From a virus, in IMG/VR virus record IMGVR_UViG_3300009170_000028, positions 1 through 25,386 of that record: DNA of 25,386 nucleotides; one strand, 5' to 3'. Under the pieces are notes generated by a model, which saw nothing but the letters and a program-made list of their open reading frames with translations, made no database searches and had not been told where the DNA came from. Below are positions 8,408 through 17,640 of this stretch, one piece after another (positions within the stretch are counted from its first letter, which is position 1; each line of letters starts with the position of its first letter). A program made the translations under genes and the position numbers.

Positions 8408-8740
8408 ATGGCTTACAACAGTCCATTTTCACCATTTGGGCCAACAGTTTTAGTTGGAACATCATCGGTGCAAGTTTCTTCATCCAATAACAATCAGCCT
8501 ACTAGCTATCGGATAAAAAATATGTTGAGTACAACTCAATATTTTTCATGGAAAGCACCACAGCCAGGCGATGCAACTCAAAGTATTACTGTGACAGCAC
8601 CGACAGCGGGAAATCCATCGGCTAATACTATTGGTATGTTGCCATTGTCCGTTGAAGTGTTTGGTGGATTGCCAGGCAATGCTTGGTTTGAAGCTGATGC
8701 AGTTGGAGCGTTTGAGATTACTCCAGGCGAGGGGATGTAA
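8408..8740 (+). CDS. Small structural-like hypothetical protein
   Basis: A 110-residue protein, Ser/Thr/Pro/Gly-rich with predicted beta character and no membrane segment or signal peptide. It has no motif I can name. It begins after the terminator with ribosome site AAAGGATTATC-ATG, and two bases separate its stop from the next ATG. It opens the block that ends in the tailspike, so it may be a virion surface, tail or chaperone component. It has FSWKAPQPG and a C-terminal AFEITPGEG segment. Confidence 0.55.
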   Translation: MAYNSPFSPFGPTVLVGTSSVQVSSSNNNQPTSYRIKNMLSTTQYFSWKAPQPGDATQSITVTAPTAGNPSANTIGMLPLSVEVFGGLPGNAWFEADAVGAFEITPGEGM

Positions 8741-8742
8741 TT

Positions 8743-9105
8743 ATGTTAAGAGCAATTGCTTTAGCTGATAGTGATGTTGCGCCACGGGTTACAACAATCC
8801 CTGACGCAGCATCGGTTACGATCAACGTTAATACGACTGATCTTGCTATTCAAACAAATACGCAAGCAATTGGAACATTAACAATTAACGCACCTACTGG
8901 ATCACCAGCTCAAGGTCAAAAATTCATTTTTAGGCTGCAATCTACAAACGTGCAGACTTTTTCATGGAACGCTGTATTTGCAGCTTCTACGGATTTGAAT
9001 TTGCCTACAACATCGTCTGGCGCAAGTAAATATGATTATGTTGGTTTCATTTGGAACGCAACAGCATCTAAATGGCAATTGTTAAGTAAAGTATTTGGTT
9101 TTTAA
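8743..9105 (+). CDS. Small beta-rich hypothetical protein upstream of the tailspike
   Basis: A 120-residue protein with alternating hydrophobic and Thr/Asn/Ser residues (VTINVNTTDLAIQTNT, then IGTLTINAPTG) and a C-terminal WNATASKWQLLSK segment. This pattern is common in phage tail-associated beta proteins, often beside tail fibres, but I cannot name a family with certainty. Its ATG follows the previous stop by two bases, with a GAGGGG ribosome site inside the previous gene. The next gene's AAAGGAT overlaps its own stop. A structural or baseplate-like role near the tailspike is inferred. Confidence 0.55.
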   Translation: MLRAIALADSDVAPRVTTIPDAASVTINVNTTDLAIQTNTQAIGTLTINAPTGSPAQGQKFIFRLQSTNVQTFSWNAVFAASTDLNLPTTSSGASKYDYVGFIWNATASKWQLLSKVFGF

Positions 9106-9114
9106 AGGATTGCT

Positions 9115-11964
9115 ATGACTGTCAATTTATCTTTATTCGCTGGCGCAGGCGCACAGTTTTTTGATAATAACGGTGTGCCTCTTGCGGGTGGGTTAGTTTA
9201 TTCTTACCTTGCAGGAACAACAACGCCTGCTGCTACTTATACATCAAATACTGGCTTAGTGGCTCATGCTAATCCAATTGTATTAAATTCGGCAGGAAGG
9301 GTTGCTACGGGTGAGATTTGGTTGACAGAAGGCATTGAATACAAGTTTATTTTGTATACGTCTGCAAATGTGTTAATTGCGTCTTACGATAATATTATCG
9401 GTGCGATTAGTGACGCAAATATTTACGCAAATTTAGCTAACACTAGCGATCCAGCAAAAGGCGATGCTTTAATTGGATTTCGTCAATCAAACGATGCTGG
9501 CAACTTGGCTGGGTCAGTCGGCAGAACAGTCCATCAAAAATTGCAAGAATCAATCAGTCTTAAAGACTTTGGTGCGGTTGGCGATGGTGTAGCTGATGAC
9601 ACAGCAATTATCCAAGCTGCAATTACAGCATCGTATGGCAAAGAATTGTTTGTTAATCCAGGCACATATAAGATTACAAGCCAAATTGATATTACGGCTG
9701 GCATTACTATCCGAGGCGTAGCAGGACAAAGTATTTTTCAACAAAGTTTTGCTAATGCTGCTGGCTTTACTATGTTTGCAAGTGCTTCAGCTAATCCGCC
9801 TACACGGTCAATATCTAATGTTATTTTTGAAGGCATTACATTTGACGGTAATTTTCAAGCGGTCAACAGGTGGTTACAAAACAGCAATCGTGAGCCAATT
9901 GTTAACCCTCAAGCAGACTATTATGACGCAATAACAAATCCAACAGGAAAAATTGAAAGCCCATCGTATCCCGCTGTACCTGCTGGCGTTTGCACATCTA
10001 ACAGCACTAATGGTGCATTAGTTTTAAATGGGTCGCTTGTGGTAGGTGCTTCGGTTGATTTAACAAGCATTGGATGCAGGAAAGTTTCTATTACATCGTC
10101 TGGCAACGCATCAAATGCTCGCTATACTTTTGTTGGAACTAGCTTTTCTAATACGGCACTAACTCAAGTCGTTATTGGCCCAAATAACACTACTGTTTTT
10201 TCATCCCAAGTTTTTAAGACAATTACAAGCGTTACATCTAATGCAGCACCAGGCGCAGCGGTAACTATTGGTGTTAGACAATACGACATTTTTAGTGCAG
10301 TAGCAGACAACCGTAGAAACCCAAATTATGGAGTAGGCGTCCCTGCGTTTATATATTTAAATGTAACAGATAGCCCCAAAATTACAAATTGTGTATTTAA
10401 AAACATATATGGTAGGGCTATTTTTGCTAGAGGAAATAAAAACTTCATTATTGAAAAGAATCAATTTTCTTACTGCGGCAAAAACGATGGCCCTTTTCAC
10501 GTTATATATGTACATGAATTTGGGAATGGCCCAGTTTTAGAAGATGCGGATGGAATTGTTACCTCTACCAGCACATCAGGTAATTTAACTTTAAATGGCA
10601 CTTTAGTAAATGACGATGGGTATGTTGATTTATCAGCTTTTGGCGGTAGATATATTTCAGTTACCTCTGCTGGCAACGCCACGAATATTACAGTTACGAT
10701 TGAAGGAACAAATTTAAGCGGTGTATTTCAAACTAATACCATTCTTGGCCCTAATGCAACTACAAATCAAACCACAAATATATTCTTAACTGTTACCCGT
10801 GTTATTACTAGCGGCGCACCTGGCGCAGCTATCACAGTAGGTATATTCTCCGCTGGCGATGCGTTTTTTACTCCCGAAGAATACCCAATTATTGATAAAA
10901 ATAACGCAAACAATTTAGAGCGTTCGTTTATTGATTTTTCCCCCAGCTATGGCGGAATATTATCAAACAACGTTGTAAAAAATTGGGGTGAAAGCTGTGT
11001 GTTTATTGAAGGACAAAACATCAGTCTTGACGGTAGCACAGCTACGATTTGCAATAACGTTTTCGATACAGGTACTGTTACTGATATTTCTGGTCAAGCA
11101 ATTGAAACAGGTGAATCAAAAAACCTTAATATATATGGTAACTACGTAGCCAATACAGAAACCAGCGCAATCACTATGACTGGTAACAGGGGTACAAGTG
11201 TCCTTAATAATCAATTTAAAAATTGTAGTGATACTTATACCATTCCATACGGCCCTTTCTCTGAGCGATATAGCTTTAACATAAACTCAACGCCGATTGC
11301 AGGCAATGTAAAAGATGTTACGGATCTATCTTATATTGTTGTTGGAACGTCTGCTGGCGTGGGTATGCGAAACTGTTTGATTAAATCAAATACATTTTTA
11401 GAAAATAGAGCGCAATATCCAAGTCTTTTTGGGCAAATTAGAACAGGCGGGGCTAATCTATCTACTAATACTGTTATCGAAGGAAATGCTTTAGACGTTC
11501 CATCGGCAATGCCGTTTTTAAATTCTGCTGTTGGAAACGTTTGGACAACAAATTTTCCTTTGTTTATTCGTGGAAACTTAGGCCATGTGTCAGAAGCTCC
11601 AGTTATTATTAGTGACATTTACCCTGCTGTTGGGTCTACCAAAACAATTTTTGTTGGATTTAGACCATCTAAAATAGATGTGTATATGACTCCTACAAAC
11701 AATCTTTTGGGTAGATCATCATTTAGCACTTTTACATGGAACGCTGCGGCAGTTAGAAACGATTTTAGTTTGTCGACTAGCACTGACATTGCAGCACCTT
11801 ACAATCGTGCAGGTATCCAAGATACAGATGTTGCTGTGTTGTTTGATTCCGCGGGTGTTGTTACTTTTAGATTAGAATTTTTCGCTTGGCAAGTAGAGGG
11901 TTTTATTGTTTCTAATCCTGTTGCTTCTGAAGAAGTTGCAGTTAAATATGTATGCTACCCATAA
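9115..11964 (+). CDS. Tailspike with P22-like head-binding domain and pectate-lyase beta-helix
   Basis: A 949-residue receptor-binding protein. Residues 1 to about 115 (AGAGAQFFDNNGVPLAGG, TTTPAATYTS, NPIVLNSAGRV, IWLTEG) match the head-binding type at the N-terminus of P22 tailspike and many podovirus spikes. Near residues 148-172 is the signature of pectate-lyase-3-type beta-helices (KDFGAVGDGVADDTAIIQAA). Repeated N-rich turns follow, consistent with a right-handed parallel beta-helix. Two related beta modules of about 97 residues (about 291-387 and 480-577) interrupt the helix. The role is host surface polysaccharide binding and possibly cleavage; substrate and catalytic residues cannot be read from the sequence. 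It is longer than P22 tailspike (666) and lies before the gp4-like gene rather than at the end of the late region. Confidence 0.85.
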   Translation: MTVNLSLFAGAGAQFFDNNGVPLAGGLVYSYLAGTTTPAATYTSNTGLVAHANPIVLNSAGRVATGEIWLTEGIEYKFILYTSANVLIASYDNIIGAISDANIYANLANTSDPAKGDALIGFRQSNDAGNLAGSVGRTVHQKLQESISLKDFGAVGDGVADDTAIIQAAITASYGKELFVNPGTYKITSQIDITAGITIRGVAGQSIFQQSFANAAGFTMFASASANPPTRSISNVIFEGITFDGNFQAVNRWLQNSNREPIVNPQADYYDAITNPTGKIESPSYPAVPAGVCTSNSTNGALVLNGSLVVGASVDLTSIGCRKVSITSSGNASNARYTFVGTSFSNTALTQVVIGPNNTTVFSSQVFKTITSVTSNAAPGAAVTIGVRQYDIFSAVADNRRNPNYGVGVPAFIYLNVTDSPKITNCVFKNIYGRAIFARGNKNFIIEKNQFSYCGKNDGPFHVIYVHEFGNGPVLEDADGIVTSTSTSGNLTLNGTLVNDDGYVDLSAFGGRYISVTSAGNATNITVTIEGTNLSGVFQTNTILGPNATTNQTTNIFLTVTRVITSGAPGAAITVGIFSAGDAFFTPEEYPIIDKNNANNLERSFIDFSPSYGGILSNNVVKNWGESCVFIEGQNISLDGSTATICNNVFDTGTVTDISGQAIETGESKNLNIYGNYVANTETSAITMTGNRGTSVLNNQFKNCSDTYTIPYGPFSERYSFNINSTPIAGNVKDVTDLSYIVVGTSAGVGMRNCLIKSNTFLENRAQYPSLFGQIRTGGANLSTNTVIEGNALDVPSAMPFLNSAVGNVWTTNFPLFIRGNLGHVSEAPVIISDIYPAVGSTKTIFVGFRPSKIDVYMTPTNNLLGRSSFSTFTWNAAAVRNDFSLSTSTDIAAPYNRAGIQDTDVAVLFDSAGVVTFRLEFFAWQVEGFIVSNPVASEEVAVKYVCYP
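9985..10848 (+). repeat. Duplicated beta module inside the tailspike
   Basis: Residues about 291-387 and 480-577 of the tailspike align over nearly their whole length. Shared features in order are TS-STxGxLxLNG, VDL, then S(I/V)TS-GNA(S/T)N, xGT, (I/L)GPN-TT, F-T(I/V)T and APGAA(V/I)T(I/V)G. The DNA has diverged, so this is an old internal duplication or two acquisitions of the same module. Confidence 0.75.
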
Positions 11965-11976
11965 CAGGAAACAATA

Positions 11977-13113
11977 ATGGCAAATAGATATTGGGTTGGT
12001 GGCTCTGGCACATGGGACGCAAGTAGCACCGCAAATTGGTCTACGTCTACAGGCGGTTCATCGGGTGCTTCTGCTCCTGTTTCCGTTGACAACGTATTTT
12101 TTGACGCAAACTCTGGCACAGGAACTTGCACCACCGCAGCGGGTTCTACTTGTAACGTTTTAAACGCAGGAAGTTCGACTGTTACATTAGCTCTTGGCGC
12201 AAATCATACTTGTGTAGGAGCAATAGGTTTTACTTTAGGTTCTATAAGTCTAAATGATTTTATTATGACTTGTGCTTCAGTAAATTCTTCTAATGCAGGC
12301 GTTAGATCAATAAACTTTGGTACGTCCGGAAAAATTATATTAACTGGTAATGGCGCAACAATTTGGAATTTTAACAATTCGACAAATTTTAGCGTTAGTG
12401 GTACTTCATTTGTAGAAGCTAATTATTCCGGATCAACTGGAACAAGAGTATTTAGACCTGGCGCAGCAGGCGGTGGCTCTGAAAGTAACGCTGTAAATTT
12501 ATATATTACAAATGGTTCGGATGGCGTAAGCGTTGGGAATGGTGGTGCTTATGTAAAGGATTTAAACTTTACTGGGTTTTCTGGTAACTTTACTAATGAA
12601 GTAAGGTACATATTAGGAAATTTGACAATTTCTAGCGGAATGACATTGAGTAGCGGTTCTGCAGCAACAGTTTTTGCTGGCACTTCTGGTACGCAAACAA
12701 TCACATCCAACGGTAAAACTTTAGATTTTCCATTAACTTTTGATGGTGTTGGCGGAACATTTGCATTTCAAGATGCTTTAACCCAAGGCTCTACAAGAGC
12801 GTTTACCGTTACTAATGGTACGGTTCAATTAAAGAACGGTGTTACCTCTACCGTTGGTTCTTTTGTAACTTCAGGCGCAACTCAAAAGTTTTTACAGTCT
12901 ACTCTTGCAAGTTCATCGGCAACATTGTCACAAGCTAGCGGAACAATCAACACTTCTTACTTAACTATTCAAGACGTTAACGCAACTGGCGGTGCTGTTT
13001 TTAATGCACTTACTGGTGCTGGTAATGTATTAAGTGCTGAAAACGTTAATGCAGGAAATACAAATGGTTGGAATTTTATTCCTGCTGGTAGCGGCATGAT
13101 GGGATTTTTCTAA
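11977..13113 (+). CDS. Beta-rich virion surface or adhesin-like protein
   Basis: A 378-residue protein beginning RYWVGGSGTWDASSTANWS with a following VDNVFFDANSG. This start is shared by a group of phage tail or surface proteins with repetitive beta structure, known to me from phage proteomes and without a firm function. The rest is Gly/Ser/Thr/Asn-rich with short beta repeats resembling a solenoid, and the C-terminal end has NAGNTNGWNF. It lacks charged clusters, signal peptide and membrane helices. Its ribosome site is AGGAAAC before the ATG. It follows the tailspike, so an accessory adhesin, a second fibre or a surface decoration is likely. Its stop overlaps the next start (TAATG). Confidence 0.65.
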   Translation: MANRYWVGGSGTWDASSTANWSTSTGGSSGASAPVSVDNVFFDANSGTGTCTTAAGSTCNVLNAGSSTVTLALGANHTCVGAIGFTLGSISLNDFIMTCASVNSSNAGVRSINFGTSGKIILTGNGATIWNFNNSTNFSVSGTSFVEANYSGSTGTRVFRPGAAGGGSESNAVNLYITNGSDGVSVGNGGAYVKDLNFTGFSGNFTNEVRYILGNLTISSGMTLSSGSAATVFAGTSGTQTITSNGKTLDFPLTFDGVGGTFAFQDALTQGSTRAFTVTNGTVQLKNGVTSTVGSFVTSGATQKFLQSTLASSSATLSQASGTINTSYLTIQDVNATGGAVFNALTGAGNVLSAENVNAGNTNGWNFIPAGSGMMGFF

Positions 13114-13400
13114 TGATACATATTCCACAGGCGTTTTTGATTCAACTTGCAATCATGCCGTTTTTTGGTTGGTATGCAGGAGCTATTGCGGGTGCATTTT
13201 TCTTTATTGGTCGTGAACACGCACAAGCAGAATATCGTAATATTGAACACAATTACGAAAGAAAGCGAGCAAATATGCCGTGGTGGGGTGGATTTGATCC
13301 GAAAGCATGGAACATGAAAAGTATGCTTGATTGGATTTTGCCAACAATTACCGGATTTGCTGTTGCAATTCTAGCTACATTTATGGGTTGGACGCTATGA
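13113..13400 (+). CDS. Small phage membrane protein
   Basis: A 95-residue protein with two probable transmembrane helices, about residues 7-32 ([24 protein letters not shown]) in part hydrophobic and 72-92 ([19 protein letters not shown] in part). They flank a charged, Trp-containing middle ([10 protein letters not shown], then [11 protein letters not shown]). The GREHAQAE motif recurs in small membrane proteins of many phages, but their role is unsettled. It overlaps the previous stop by one base and the next start by ATGA. It sits in the structural block rather than beside the endolysin, so I do not call it a holin. Confidence 0.65.
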   Translation: MIHIPQAFLIQLAIMPFFGWYAGAIAGAFFFIGREHAQAEYRNIEHNYERKRANMPWWGGFDPKAWNMKSMLDWILPTITGFAVAILATFMGWTL

Positions 13401-14365
13401 CAACACCACTAGATATTATTTCTAGGTCGCTTAAAGACATCGGCGCATTAGAGTCCGGTGAAACTCCAACAGCAGATGCGACGCAAGATGCTTTTGAGAT
13501 GCTTAATGATCTATTAGATCAATGGTCAAATGAAGGCATGATGGTCTATTATCAGACCGAAATTGTGTTTCCAGTGGTTTCTGGGCAGACTCAGTACACG
13601 ATTGGCCCAGGCGGTCAGATTGGCGCAATATTTACAGGTTCGATTTCAGGCACGACTTTGACGATTAGTGCGATTGCATCCGGTGCAATTGCTGTTGGGC
13701 AGACTTTAAGCGGCACAGGCATTACACCTGGCACAACAATTACGGGCTTTTTAACTGGCGCAGGTGGCAACGTTAACGAAGTTGGTACTTATACAGTCAG
13801 CATATCGCAAACAGTGCCTAGCACCACTATAAACGGCTATTACCAGCGTCCTACAGCTATTAACTCAGCTTTTGTCAGGATCAACACGAATTCTAACGGT
13901 GTGCCGATTATTAACGGCGGCTTGGACTATCCTGTAGCTGTTTTAGGGTTAGATCAATATGAAATGATTGGGTTGAAAACGCTGTCAGGCCCGTGGCCAA
14001 AAGCGATTTATTATCAACCGACTGAACTGTTAGGTAACATTTTCGTTTGGCCAAACCCAAGTCAGGGTGAATTGCATTTGTTTTGCGATACACAGTTTGC
14101 CAAGTTTATGACGCTGACCAACACGATCAATTTGCCACCAGGCTTTAACATGGCATTGCGTTGGTGTTTGGCTGAAAGACTAATGCCGATGTATGGCAAG
14201 AGCAATTCAACACAAATAGCAATGATTAACGCATTATCAGCGCAATCTAAAGCCACACTCAAGCGCACAAACATGAAGCCAGCACCAGTAGCTCGCTATG
14301 ATGATGTATTGCTTACAGGCAAGGCTAAAGATGCGGGTTGGATACTTAGCGGCGGCTTTAGATAA
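13397..14365 (+). CDS. Tail accessory / head completion factor, P22 gp4-like, with inserted module
   Basis: A 322-residue protein whose N-terminus ([15 protein letters not shown], then [18 protein letters not shown]) is typical of P22 tail accessory factor (gp4), which binds the portal and closes the filled head. The C-terminal part ([15 protein letters not shown] and a helical end) belongs to the longer versions of this family; P22 gp4 itself has 166 residues. Residues about 78-146 form a Gly/Thr-rich beta module that interrupts the expected YTIGPGG to [11 protein letters not shown] connection and recurs in the tail fibre at 15839. The frame opens at 13331, but the ATG at 13397, overlapping the previous stop as ATGA, begins the conserved sequence and is preferred. 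It is followed by the gp10-like gene as in P22. Confidence 0.85.
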   Translation: MTTPLDIISRSLKDIGALESGETPTADATQDAFEMLNDLLDQWSNEGMMVYYQTEIVFPVVSGQTQYTIGPGGQIGAIFTGSISGTTLTISAIASGAIAVGQTLSGTGITPGTTITGFLTGAGGNVNEVGTYTVSISQTVPSTTINGYYQRPTAINSAFVRINTNSNGVPIINGGLDYPVAVLGLDQYEMIGLKTLSGPWPKAIYYQPTELLGNIFVWPNPSQGELHLFCDTQFAKFMTLTNTINLPPGFNMALRWCLAERLMPMYGKSNSTQIAMINALSAQSKATLKRTNMKPAPVARYDDVLLTGKAKDAGWILSGGFR

Positions 14366-14375
14366 GGGGTTGTAA

Positions 14376-15839
14376 ATGCCTGATTTTGGGTTTGTTGGGG
14401 CAAGCTACGAAGCACCTAGTATCTATCAAGATGCTCAGGAATGTATTAACTTTTTCCCTGAAATTGACCCAGTAAAGCCTCCAGGTGAGCGAGGCGTGGT
14501 TGCCCTGTATCCGACTCCTGGGTTAATTGAGAAAACGCAATTGTTGCCAGCAGAAGTGCGTGGGATGCGGGCTTTATCTGGTGGGCAAATTTTAGTTGCA
14601 GTCGCTGGTACAAATGTCTATTCGGTCAATACATCTTGGGCGGCTACGCTAATTGGTACGCTCACAACAAGCACTGGCTATGTATCCATTACCGACAACA
14701 TTATGACGGGAGATGGGTTAACGGCTTACATTGTGGACGGTGTAAACCGATACACATGGGTTGCGGCAACTAATACCTTTGCGACATTGCCATCTACAGA
14801 CGGTGCATGGCAAGGTGCTACGGTTTGCGATGTGATTGACGGGTATGTGGTTTATAACCAGCCAGGCACACAGAATTGGGCAAACACGGATTTAGATTCT
14901 CAATTGTCCACAACGGCTTTGTACGGCACAAAAAATGGCGCACCTGATCCGATTGTTTCTTTATTGTGTGACCATCGGCAAGTTTATCTATTAGGCGAAA
15001 AGACAACGGAAATCTGGGTAGATGTTGGTGGAACAATTCCATCCATTACCACTTTCCCGTTTCAACGCATTAGCGGCACGATGATTCAGCATGGTATTGC
15101 TGCACCGTTTTCAGCAGCCCGTTTTGCTGAATCCATGATGTTTGTTGGTCGTGATGATCGAGGCACAGCTACGATTGGCATGATTAACGGTTATGAATAC
15201 GTTAGATTGTCTACTCATGCGGTAGAAAATACAATTCAAGAAGTTTATGTAGGCAATGCGATTGCGTTCACGCAGCAAATCCGTGGGCATGAAATGTATG
15301 TTGTAACTTTTCCCGACGCTGATTTAACTTGGGTTTATGATTTTCAAACAAAGTTATGGCACAAGTGGCTGTCGTGGGAAAACGGTGAATACCATCGGCA
15401 TCGTGCAAATTGCGGCACTTTCTTTAATGGCCACAATATTGTTGGCGATTATGAAAACGGCAAAATTTACGATGTTGATTTAGACACTTATACAGATAAC
15501 GGCAATACGATCCGTCGGCTTCGTCGTTGTCCACACTTAGTTTCTGACTTGCAACGGTTTTACTTCCATGAGCTACAGATTCAATTTCAGCCTGGTGTGG
15601 GCTTAGTCAATGGTCAAGGTTCAGACCCAGAAGCTATGCTGCGTTGGTCAAATGACGGTGGATCGACTTACTCGAGCGAGCATTGGACAAGCATAGGAAA
15701 GATTGGTGTATATAAGAATCGAGCGATTTGGCGCAGACTTGGTTATGCACGGGATCGTATTTTTGAGGTTGTAGTGACTGATCCAGTTAAAGCTGTGATT
15801 GTCAGTGCTAACTTAAAAGCCTCGGTTGGTGACAACTAA
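14376..15839 (+). CDS. Packaged DNA stabilisation protein, P22 gp10-like
   Basis: A 487-residue head-closure protein, near the length of P22 gp10 (472), which binds below the gp4 ring and keeps packaged DNA inside. The N-terminus ([20 protein letters not shown] and NFFPE) and motifs such as [21 protein letters not shown] and FVGRDDRG are typical of the phage stabilisation protein family. The order gp4-like then gp10-like matches P22. A ribosome site with AAGGGG precedes the ATG by eight bases. The stop and the next start share one base (TAATG), so translation is coupled to the fibre gene. No unusual features or insertions are visible. Confidence 0.92.
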   Translation: MPDFGFVGASYEAPSIYQDAQECINFFPEIDPVKPPGERGVVALYPTPGLIEKTQLLPAEVRGMRALSGGQILVAVAGTNVYSVNTSWAATLIGTLTTSTGYVSITDNIMTGDGLTAYIVDGVNRYTWVAATNTFATLPSTDGAWQGATVCDVIDGYVVYNQPGTQNWANTDLDSQLSTTALYGTKNGAPDPIVSLLCDHRQVYLLGEKTTEIWVDVGGTIPSITTFPFQRISGTMIQHGIAAPFSAARFAESMMFVGRDDRGTATIGMINGYEYVRLSTHAVENTIQEVYVGNAIAFTQQIRGHEMYVVTFPDADLTWVYDFQTKLWHKWLSWENGEYHRHRANCGTFFNGHNIVGDYENGKIYDVDLDTYTDNGNTIRRLRRCPHLVSDLQRFYFHELQIQFQPGVGLVNGQGSDPEAMLRWSNDGGSTYSSEHWTSIGKIGVYKNRAIWRRLGYARDRIFEVVVTDPVKAVIVSANLKASVGDN

Positions 15840-17278
15840 TGGCTAACCTTATTTTCCCTCAAAGCCCATTTCTTGATCCAAATGGAAGGCCAGCCCGTGA
15901 GTGGATTCAATGGTTACAAAACCCTGACGTTAATACAATTACGGCGGTAACTTTTGACGTTGATAACGTTATTTTAACTTTGCCGTTAGAAGTAATTTAC
16001 GGCGGCACAGGTTTAACGGCAATACCTACAAACGGTCAATTATTGATCGGTAACGGTACGGGTTACACACTTAGCACACTTACAGCAGGTACTGGTTTAG
16101 CAATTACTAACGCTGCTGGATCAATCACTCCAAGCATTGCAAACACTGGTGTCACGGCTGGCTCTTACGGTTCTGCATCGTCTGTTACGACTTTGACTGT
16201 AAACGCTCAAGGTCAATTGACGGTTGCGGGTAACGTTGCCATTGCAATTTCAGCTTCTCAGATTACTAGCGGCACATTGGCTGTTGCCCGTGGCGGCACT
16301 GGATTATCGTCATACACAATTGGCGATATTATTTTTGCTAGTGGCACAACGGCCTTATCAAGATTAGCAGACGTTGCTACGGGTAATGCGTTGATTTCAG
16401 GTGGTGTTGGTGTTGCGCCAAGTTACGGCAAAATAGGGCTAACCACTCATGTTTCGGGCGTTTTGCCTGAAGTAAATGGCGGCACTAATCAATCAACGTA
16501 TGCAACTGGCGATATTTTGTATGCATCTGCTACAAACACTTTGTCCAAGTTAGCAAAGCCATCGTCTAATTCGTATTTGGCGATGACTTCAGCGGGTGTG
16601 CCTAGTTGGAAGAATCCTAAATATGGCACGTTTTACAATACTACTGACGAAGTTGTTGGCATTATCAATACTCCATACCCATTAGCTTTAGATACAACAG
16701 ATTTAAGCAATGGCGTGACGGTTGCAACTACTACTGCGGTTGTTACGGGCAGCATTGCGCTATTTGTATTGACTGTCACAGCGGTCACAAGTGGCACACT
16801 GTCGATTGGACAGGTAATTAGCGGAACTGGTGTTACAGCGGGTACTCGCATTGTTGCGTTTGTTTCTGGCTCTGGGGGGGCGGGAACGTATACCGTTGAC
16901 AAGTCACAAACGGTATTAAGTACAACAATATCCGCAACCAAATCTACTCGCATTACTGTAGCTGCTGACGGTGTATATAACTTTCAGTTTTCAGCACAAC
17001 TTGATAAAACAAGTTCGTCTGCAAAAGATGTATGGATTTGGGCAAGAATTGATGATGTTGATGTACCTGACTCGGCAGGCAAAATAACTTTATCCGGTTC
17101 AAACGCTGCAACCATAACTTCATGGAATTATGTTTACAACCTTTCGGCAAATAGTTATTTTGAGTTGATGTGGGCGGCTGAAGATGTTGATTGCATCATG
17201 CCATCAACCCCAGCTTCATCTTTTGTGCCTAGTATTCCTGCGTTAATTATGACTGTAACGAACAATATCAGCGTATGA
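15839..17278 (+). CDS. Tail fibre / needle-position protein
   Basis: A 479-residue fibrous protein. Its N-terminus ([24 protein letters not shown]) looks like a virion attachment segment. The shaft has three phage-fibre repeats beginning GGTGL or GGTNQ near residues 55, 152 and 214, followed by GQLLIG, GDIIFA and GDILYA. Residues about 302-365 are a beta module also found in the gp4-like protein. Residues about 370-479 ([28 protein letters not shown]) resemble the C1q/TNF-type jelly roll seen at the tips of phage fibres. It occupies the slot of P22 gp26 (tail needle), so it may plug the tail or carry a receptor-binding knob; this is inference. A run of seven G lies at 16874-16880. Confidence 0.78.
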   Translation: MANLIFPQSPFLDPNGRPAREWIQWLQNPDVNTITAVTFDVDNVILTLPLEVIYGGTGLTAIPTNGQLLIGNGTGYTLSTLTAGTGLAITNAAGSITPSIANTGVTAGSYGSASSVTTLTVNAQGQLTVAGNVAIAISASQITSGTLAVARGGTGLSSYTIGDIIFASGTTALSRLADVATGNALISGGVGVAPSYGKIGLTTHVSGVLPEVNGGTNQSTYATGDILYASATNTLSKLAKPSSNSYLAMTSAGVPSWKNPKYGTFYNTTDEVVGIINTPYPLALDTTDLSNGVTVATTTAVVTGSIALFVLTVTAVTSGTLSIGQVISGTGVTAGTRIVAFVSGSGGAGTYTVDKSQTVLSTTISATKSTRITVAADGVYNFQFSAQLDKTSSSAKDVWIWARIDDVDVPDSAGKITLSGSNAATITSWNYVYNLSANSYFELMWAAEDVDCIMPSTPASSFVPSIPALIMTVTNNISV

Positions 17279-17640
17279 ACGCACTATTTATGATCTACAA
17301 ATCTGTAGAAAATAGATTGCCATTTGGATTTGATGAGTTTAGTGAAGCGGTAGAAGATTGGGAAATAATCCCTGTAATACAGCGAGGAAAGTTGTTTGGC
17401 GGGGTAATGGTCAAAGGCAATGAAATCCACGTTGGATTTGCTGAAAAACCTACGGCAAGTATTCGGGGCAATATTAAGGCGGTATTAAAGCCATTGTTTG
17501 AAAAACATGGTTTTGTGGTTACAGCGGTAAAAAAAGACAATATTAACGGGTTAAATTTTTGCAAACGGCTTGGATTTGTTGAATCTGGGCAAGATAGCGA
17601 TAAAATCTTATTGAAGTGTGACGGGAGTCATTATGTTTAA
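17275..17640 (+). CDS. GNAT-like protein in the P22 gp14 position
   Basis: A 121-residue protein with features of the GNAT acyltransferase fold: a central beta region ([14 protein letters not shown]), then a helix with FEKHGF and the C-terminal motif [16 protein letters not shown], typical of GNAT motif B. Small GNAT-like proteins of this kind are found in phage late regions, where P22 has gp14 between the needle and gp7. An acetyl donor or target cannot be inferred, and the usual acetyl-CoA loop is not obvious, so activity is uncertain. It overlaps the fibre stop by ATGA and the next gene's ATG lies inside its end. Confidence 0.7.
   Translation: MNALFMIYKSVENRLPFGFDEFSEAVEDWEIIPVIQRGKLFGGVMVKGNEIHVGFAEKPTASIRGNIKAVLKPLFEKHGFVVTAVKKDNINGLNFCKRLGFVESGQDSDKILLKCDGSHYV

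Noticed and set aside
13331-13396. Upstream ATG start for the gp4-like protein
   Set aside because: It lies deep in the preceding gene and adds 22 Cys/Tyr-rich residues unlike the family; ATG at 13397 overlaps the stop as ATGA and starts the conserved sequence.
9115-17278. Diversity-generating retroelement acting on the fibre or spike
   Set aside because: No reverse transcriptase and no near-identical template/variable repeat pair was seen in the window.
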